Shown: positions 58,107-64,000 of the stretch, one piece after another
Layout of the letters: each line of letters opens with the position of its first letter
Numbering within the stretch: the stretch's first letter is position 1
Assembly: GCA_008477525.1 (NCBI GenBank)
Contig: SPDT01000004.1
Location: forward strand, 3,534,001 to 3,598,000
Length of the DNA: 64,000 bases
Direction of reading: 5' to 3'
Origin: Hypomyces perniciosus
Taxonomy: Eukaryota > Ascomycota > Sordariomycetes > Hypocreales > Hypocreaceae
The notes under the pieces: generated by a model
What the model was told of the DNA's origin: nothing
The model's input: the letters and a program-made list of their open reading frames with translations, nothing else
Database searches by the model: none
Program-made: the position numbers and the translations under genes

Positions 58107-59532
58107 ATGGCCTCCTCTTCAGTTCAACGAATGTCGACTCTTTCCGAAGAGATCTCAAAGAAGACCAAAATCATCACCGACTATCTCACTTCTAAAGGCC
58201 TCGATGCTGCATCATTTGATGTTGATGGGCTTGCCGAATTTCCTATCCCTCCCCAGGATGAGGAGCCGTACAAAGCTCGTTTAGAGCTCATATCATTAAC
58301 TCAAGAGCTGCATGACATTGCCGTAGGCCCAAAGGAAAGATTGCGATACTTGGCCTGGGATGTAGGTCATCAACTTCTCCATGGAATAGTATAACATTGC
58401 GGAGCTGACCTATGCTGCAACTCAGTGCGTCAACAACTTATCTCTCCAAGCAATATGGGATTTCAAGGTTGCCCAGGCCGTCCCGTTAGAGGGCATGATC
58501 TCTTACGAGGACCTCACGGCCAAGGTTGTGGAGCTCAATGACGGCCTTGATGTTCCAATGCTCAACCTGCGTCGCCTCATCCGTCATGCCATCACAAATC
58601 GCATTTTCGTCGAGTCTAAAAAGGGATTCGTCGCGCACACGCGCACATCAAGACTTATCCTCGAAGACATACCACTAAACAACTGGGTTGGGTTCATGTG
58701 CAACGATCTATGGCTGCCTATTGCCAATGTTGTCAATGCCATGAAGAAGTGGCCAGCTAGTGAAGAATCAACAGAGACGGGTGTTAATCTGGCTTACAAC
58801 CAGGAGCTCCCTTGGTTTGACTTCATTCAAAAAGATGAAGCTTTCGCAAAGAGATATAATCTCGCCATGCAAGCTCATGGTGGGGAAGGATACTCCCTGG
58901 CACTGGTTGTGGATGGATATCCATGGGGCAGTCTGCCTGAAGGTGCCACAGTTGTAGACGTGAGTAACAAACCTATTACAAGCTGTCTTTCTTTGGATGC
59001 ATAACTGACATCTATGTAGATGGGAGGCAATCAGGGATACGTTTCCTTCGCCATCGCGGAAGCGTTTCCAACGCTCAACTTCATCGTCCAGGACCAAGCC
59101 GGGATGCGCACTGCAGAAACCATTGGCCAAGTTCCCGAAGCTCTTCAATCCAGAGTTCAACTTACAACTCATGACTTCTTCACGCCGCAGCCGGTTGGTG
59201 CTGAAGCCTACTTCTTCCGCATGATCTTCCACGGCTTTGCAGACAAGTACTGCGTGAAGATTCTGCAAGCCCTCATCCCAGCGTTACGACCGGGTGCGAA
59301 GATCATTATAAACGATGGGGCCTTGCCAGAACCTGGAACGGCAGGGTATATTGAAGAGCGCGCGATGAGAACCCTCGATATCTTTATGCAGGTCACTGTG
59401 AATGCGAGAGAGAGGGAACCAGACGACTGGAGGGAGTTGTTTAGGCAGGCTGATAGGCGCTATAAATTTAACAATATCTGGAAACCGGAGAAGTCACGCA
59501 TGTGGTTTATTGAAGCAGAATGGATTGGGTAG
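58107..59532 (+). CDS. O-methyltransferase, caffeate-OMT-like family
   Basis: Three exons (58107-58361, 58426-58959, 59020-59532) give 433 residues, all junctions in phase 0. The N-terminal half is a winged-helix dimerisation region (LNLRRLIRHAITNRIFVESK). The catalytic half has VVDMGGNQGYVSFAIAEAF, the SAM loop created by splicing, then NFIVQDQAG, HDFFTPQPV, AYFFRMIFHGFADKYCVKIL (with the catalytic His-type position in RMIFHGFAD) and KIIINDGALPEPGT. Such enzymes methylate hydroxyl groups of small aromatic or polyketide molecules. The substrate is unknown. With the LaeA-like gene next to it, it may belong to a small metabolic unit, but no backbone synthase lies in the window. The start is the first ATG; the frame upstream is open only from a TTG. 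Confidence 0.9.
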
Positions 59533-60499
59533 CGATTCGGATGTCTGATGAGCGAGGTGATTAGGGCAAATGTATGTTCTTGTTCAGCATTTTCACGTCA
59601 CACCCCAGCATTCCCAACTTGCGGCAGATTGTGGGTCTTTTTTATATTGGTAAGTAAATATGAATATAAAAGTAGTCCCAGAGATCTTCAGCCGGGAACA
59701 GCTTGTGTATCTTATGATTAGTAGTAGGAGTAGTAGGAGTAGGTAGGTGTTTCTGCTGACAGTAAGCTTTCATTTCGCTACCCATTTTCATTCCACCAGT
59801 CGACTTCATTCTGCTACCAATACCGACTTCTATTTTACCCACAAATCCCCATGTGTTATCACACAAAAGCGTTCGGCGAAAGCTGGAGATTATGAAAGAT
59901 GCCTACGACATCAAGCAATTTGAAGAATCATGTTTCTCCAGCTAAATGAGCCTCGCCCTCAAACCCATTCATCACAACTATCCTAATTCAGACTTTGCCC
60001 TACTTTGTGTCAGAAAATATCGGTCAGATTCATGCAATGTCGAATAAAATTCATTTTTTACTTGGACCTACGGCTCGAATGTGTTGCATGTAAACAGGCC
60101 TCCCAGACATTGATCCTATTGTCGATGTGGTCATTTGGTTGATGCATAGCCACGTTGGACCTTTTACAGCGCTCTAGGCTCCAAGGCTTTTATGTACTCG
60201 TACTGCCCTGAAAGGCCCTGTATTCAGTCTTCAATGTGCCCTACGTGCACGCTAAAGCAGCCTACCTAGACAAAAGAGCGTAGGTGAGCCTGAACTGCAT
60301 GATCAATGCCTATGACTATGCCTATGGCTATGCTATGGCTGGGACATCTAGTGAAGAATTCTTCAAAGTTGACAAAGACTGACATTGAACTTCGTGTCCT
60401 CATAAAGCTAGCTGTTGAGCACTACTATATTCCAATGTTTGACACCATTCACCATCTTTACTATCTTTTCTGTCTTGTCTTCACTTGATATATCCAACA
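59533..60499. other. Intergenic region
   Basis: I see no gene. A short AGTAGTAGGAGTAG repeat lies near 59,721-59,747, and CCTATG-type repeats near 60,308-60,337. Confidence 0.45.
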
Positions 60500-61212
60500 A
60501 TGCAGGCAATTAAGCGAATCCTCAATTACCTCTTCAATTTGCAGTGGACGGAGCGTGTCCAGCACAACTGCATCTTCTGCAACCGTGCCAATTTTGCAAG
60601 CATAGTCTTCGAGGTGAGTCATCTACATCATCTTAACTGGAATACTGGCGATTAGCATTGAGATTTTCATAGGATGATCAAATCGTCGTCGTCGACAATA
60701 TACATCTGGCAGGGCAGATCCACTGGCTCATTATCCCCAAGCTGCACGTCGCCCGAGATATCGAGAATCTCAACTCCACACACCTTAACCTCTGTAAGAC
60801 CCAACATCACCACCCTCCATTCCCCCGAAGCGCTTGACTAACCGAGACATTTTGTTGAAAACATTTAGTGCGCTCCATGAACGATGTGAAACATCGCCTC
60901 CTTCAAGAGCGGTGCCCCGGCGTATCTTCCTCTGCCATACACTCCGGTTACCACCGAGGCCGACGGCCCTTTGTTGGCAAGATCTTCTATCCGGACATTG
61001 TCTCAGTTCACCACTTGCATCTTCATGTCATTGTCCGGCCGAAATTGCTGCCTTTGTTGTTCAAATATCCGCCTTGGCTACCTCTCATGTGGAAGTCTGA
61101 TGACAAGGTGCTGCGAGAGGTCGAGAAGCTGACATTGAAAGAAGAACTGATAGCAGAAGCATTAATACCCCTCAGGGCAATCAATGACTCACGAACATTT
61201 CCTTTGTCATAG
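60500..61212 (+). CDS. HIT-domain (histidine triad) nucleotide-binding protein
   Basis: Three exons (60500-60613, 60673-60793, 60869-61212) give 192 residues, with introns of 59 and 75 bp. An N-terminal CIFC pair lies at about residues 21-24. Then come HWLIIPKLHVARDIENLN and, after the second splice, FVGKIFYPDIVSVHHLHLHV. The run HLHLHV is the His-x-His-x-His triad that holds the phosphate in HIT hydrolases and transferases. The spacing from the CxxC pair to the triad and the IPK..H context resemble the aprataxin/HINT-type branch, often nucleotide-5'-phosphate or AMP-lysine hydrolases. Length is somewhat above the minimal HINT fold (about 120 residues) because of a helical C-terminal tail. 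The exact substrate is unknown. Upstream and downstream spacers show no shared promoter. Confidence 0.9.
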
Positions 61213-61419
61213 AATAGCAGCGCAGATTACAGAAAATTAGGAATATGATCCTTGAGTGCTGACATGTCATGTATGTAAATTATGTCCACAACAAAACCCT
61301 TAGTAGGTTTATTAGCACCAACAATGGCAATGGACGACGGGCAATGCTTTGGCCGACAACGGCGTGTGCTTGGTTGCAAGCTAACATTAATTGATTACTC
61401 ACGGTTATGCGGGGTTAGG

Positions 61420-61427
61420 TATATATA
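61420..61427 (+). promoter_or_regulatory. TATA box of the SDR gene
   Basis: TATATATA lies 66 bases before the ATG at 61493. Confidence 0.5.
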
Positions 61428-61492
61428 GGAATACCAATGAAACTCTTTGACTATTCATCATTGAGTTTGAGTTGTAAATAAATGTTAGAAAA

Positions 61493-62664
61493 ATGCCTTA
61501 TTCACTAAAAGGAAAAAACGTGCTGGTCACCGGAGGCTCCAGGTACGCTTTATGTCCTAATGAGGAGAGATCCTGCACTAACCACAGAGAAGAGGTCTTG
61601 GGGCCTTGATTTGCAAGAGATTCGCTGAAGAGGGTGCCAACGTCGCCATCAACTACGTCTCCAACGCAGAGGCTGCTCAACAAGTTGCTTCATCTTTGGA
61701 GAAGGAATACTCATGCAAGACATTCGTCATCAAGGGTGTAAGCATTTCGCGATGACTACTCTATACCGCCCTAGACAAAAACTGATGCAGTAAGCAATAG
61801 GACGCCGAGAAGAGGGAAGACAATGTTCGCCTTGTCCAGGAAACTGTTAAGAACCTCGGTGGACTCGATATTATTGTTGCAAATGCTGGATGGACTAAGC
61901 TCTCCAGCTTTGGCGATCTCCACGCTCTGACTGATGATGAATGGAACAAGGTAAACATATTCACCGGAGCATATTAAGGTCAGATAATAGCTAATAACTC
62001 GTTTAGTGCTGGGGTGTTAATGTTATGTCCCATCTGCAGCTGATTCAAGAAGCCGCGCCGATCTTCAATACGAATCCCGAAGGCGGCGTCTATTTGATCA
62101 CGTCTTCAGTTGCGGTAAGCAGAAGTAATACATGGCTGAAACGGAAGCAAGCTTTGCTAAGTTCAACATAGGGAGTCGCCAACAGTGGTAGCAGCATGGC
62201 CCTCTCTGTTACCAAGGCTGCCGGTCTGCAGCTGATGAAGAATCTCGCCTTTACTCAAGGACCTAAGATTCGCGTCAATGCTATTCTCCCTGGCATCTTG
62301 CTCACAGAATGGGTTTGTTTTCCCCCGCATGGCTAATTTTGTTGGTAAATGCTCATCACCTTGATGTAGGGGCTACGCTACGGAGAAGCCAACATCCAAG
62401 CAATGAAAGACATATCTACATTGAGACACGAGGTATGAGAAAAGCCTTCCCTTCCAACATTTTCAAGAAACCCATTCTGACTTCTTTAGACTTATCTCGA
62501 CGATTGCGCCGAGGCCTTCATCACCACGGCTAAGAATACTTCCATGACTGGCCAGGAGGTCATCATTGGTAAGTCATATCTCCTCTCAACTTTGAGGAGC
62601 GTGCTAATAGGCCTACGTAGATGCCGGAATTATTATGGGCCATCCAGGAAGTAAATTTAGGTAG
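61493..62664 (+). CDS. Short-chain dehydrogenase/reductase (SDR) lacking the catalytic tyrosine
   Basis: Eight exons (61493-61542, 61593-61737, 61801-61950, 62007-62114, 62172-62312, 62370-62432, 62490-62568, 62621-62664) give 259 residues, a normal classical SDR length. The first splice uses an AAG acceptor so that the cofactor loop reads TGGSRGLG (TGxxxGxG). Then come IIVANAGW (the NAG motif), CWGVNVMSH and the serine segment VYLITSSVAG. The active-site helix reads SMALSVTKAAG where the family has YxxxK: Lys is present, but the Tyr position is Leu (codon CTC). The C-terminal INLPG-like segment is NAILPGILLTEW, and the end is TGQEVIIDAGIIMG. Without the Tyr, normal hydride-transfer chemistry is doubtful, so it may be a binding protein or a recently inactivated enzyme. 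The seven introns all have GT..AG ends. Confidence 0.9.
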
Positions 62665-63441
62665 AACTCGGAGTATATGGACATCTATTAGGTGGACTAA
62701 ATGGTGATTCAAAAAAGGAATAGGGATGCAAATGACGGAATCAAAATCGCCCATCAACATAGAATATCCGACTCTTCGTGCGCCACTACAATATCAAGCT
62801 CTTATTTGTTGCATTGTATGAGTCTAGATATAGCTCGACAGCAGTATATTGAAGCCCTCGTGTGTATGGTACTTGTGCCAATAATGTCGACCTTAGTAAC
62901 GGATAGTTCCACATCACAGCACATTCCTAACTAGCTTGCAACAACAGCCGGATCCGTAAGTCTATGACGATATCATGATAACTATATTACCTAGTTCAAG
63001 GACCCTGATAGTTAGCATGTTTTAATATATTTAAGCAGCAGCTTTTTCCACCTCACTTAGGATCAGCAAGAGTGTCGAATTCAATCATTTCCAATCTACC
63101 TATCAGCCCTCATACTGTTGACCTGTGATTAATAAATAAACATCATGTTTATACGCATCGAGGAGGCAAAATATCATCAAATAAGAAAAGATTATGAAAC
63201 TATAAAATGATCTATTCTGAAATTTAGGTTAATCACTCAATGCGTATAAGTTTTAAGACAGTAGCAATTTGTTTGGACTTATATGAACCATCTAAACCGA
63301 ATCAGACCACGTGTTCATGCCATCTGCTTCTTTATGTACAGCGCCTCCCAGTCTACTTTACTGGTTTCTGGCAAATCAAGAATTTGATCAACATCGCAAA
63401 CAGCGTGGGGGTACCGATTTTGACCATTTGCTTCGTTTCAA
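62665..63441. other. Intergenic region
   Basis: I see no gene in this moderately AT-rich stretch. Confidence 0.45.
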
Positions 63442-63471
63442 TTGTCTAAAACGGCGCATCAGCCTCGCGAA

Positions 63472-63921
63472 ATGCACCTCGAGTTGCCTGGTCCTCGTCC
63501 ACTGATGCAAGTCTCCGATAAAGTACGCCCATGGCACTCGTGGTCTTATTCCTGGCTTGGGGTGAATCCCAGGACTTCGCATTCCGAATCCTCTGGATAT
63601 AACGGCATGTCCGTCATGGTATTAGAGGAAAAGACGCATGCTCGCGTGATGCCGACGCGGCTCGTGTGGTCGATTTCCATGCTTTTACCGCATCATGAGA
63701 CTCAGAAGACCTCCTTCTCAAATATGAAACAGTCCTATATCCCAAGAAGTAACATTGTCACGCGCTTCAATTTTTCTCAGATCATGCGCGATCGCATGCT
63801 CCAAATCGGGCTTAAGTTCGAGACTGAAAAGGCTCCCCTACTGAAACAGAGCTTCCAGGCAGGAAACATTATCAATGTCGTGAAGCCATGTGATCGTTCT
63901 ATCGGCATGGCCAAATATTGA
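63472..63921 (+). CDS. Hypothetical ORF, weakly supported
   Basis: A frame open from 63442 (TTG) has its first ATG at about 63,472 and ends at 63921. It has no recognisable domain, signal or membrane segment. The second plus-strand frame over the same bases also looks partly coding (RDADAARVVDFHAFTA), which suggests a degraded gene rather than this ORF. The window edge prevents judging whether coding sequence continues to the right. Confidence 0.2.
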   Translation: MHLELPGPRPLMQVSDKVRPWHSWSYSWLGVNPRTSHSESSGYNGMSVMVLEEKTHARVMPTRLVWSISMLLPHHETQKTSFSNMKQSYIPRSNIVTRFNFSQIMRDRMLQIGLKFETEKAPLLKQSFQAGNIINVVKPCDRSIGMAKY

Positions 63922-64000
63922 TGCCTGCCGCGAGATCTCTCTAAGTCTTATGTTGTCGTCCTCGTTGCTGATCCTCTCGCTTTCACGGCTTTGCGGAATG

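Noticed and set aside
61543..61592. SDR first intron ending at the CAG or CAGAG acceptor
   Set aside because: Those choices put the frame out or give TGGSRRGLG, breaking the cofactor loop; the AAG acceptor restores TGGSRGLG.
1..64000. CRISPR arrays, bacterial operons or rRNA genes
   Set aside because: No regularly spaced repeats, no Shine-Dalgarno-led gene strings and no rRNA-like sequence; the window is eukaryotic.

Overview
The window is nuclear DNA of a filamentous ascomycete. The genes carry short introns of about 50-95 bp with GT..AG ends. There is a class II hydrophobin, a LaeA-like methyltransferase, a fungal C2H2 protein and a block of retrotransposons heavily mutated in the style of repeat-induced point mutation (RIP). 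The protein set looks like Eurotiomycetes (Aspergillus/Penicillium-like); that is an inference from family resemblance, not a measured placement.

Bases 1 to about 23,080 are an AT-rich transposon graveyard with no intact gene. From left to right it holds: a Gypsy element on the minus strand that runs off the left edge (1-5555, 5' LTR 5556-5944); a Copia copy on the plus strand (5945-8837) interrupted by a 444-bp miniature LTR-type element with its own target duplication (8296-8739); an LTR and leader of a third family (8838-9412); a second, less mutated Copia copy in opposite orientation (9413 to about 13,330); an unclassified AT-rich stretch; a complete chromodomain-type Gypsy element bounded by GTATT target duplications (16140-21559); a perfect 184-bp-arm hairpin made of two head-to-head LTRs, also with its own target duplication (21584-21977); and a last unclassified relic.

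From 23,085 the base composition returns to normal. Bases 23,100-26,600 hold gene relics (an ABC-transporter P-loop fragment and a decayed gene). From 26.7 to 49 kb there are four small secreted-protein genes: a six-cysteine protein, a pro-peptide with a Kex2-type site, a WD-like secreted protein and a class II hydrophobin. They are interspersed with conserved or metabolic genes: cytosolic tyrosyl-tRNA synthetase, a C2H2 zinc-finger protein, a LigB/DODA-type extradiol dioxygenase, a large amidohydrolase, and a gene of unknown function broken by loss of one pentanucleotide repeat unit. The rest of the window has an aromatic-acid-exporter-like membrane protein (50.2-53.2 kb), a protein joining a putative Mis18/Yippee-type zinc domain to a C-terminal chromodomain (53.9-55.7 kb), a LaeA-like methyltransferase, an O-methyltransferase, a HIT-domain protein and an SDR whose catalytic tyrosine is replaced by leucine (56.5-62.7 kb).

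All multi-exon models were built by eye from splice sites and reading frame. In each complete model the exon lengths sum to a multiple of three. The most unusual items are the hairpin LTR dimer, the miniature LTR element, the zinc-domain/chromodomain fusion, the unrecognised processed cysteine-rich peptide, and the SDR lacking its catalytic tyrosine.
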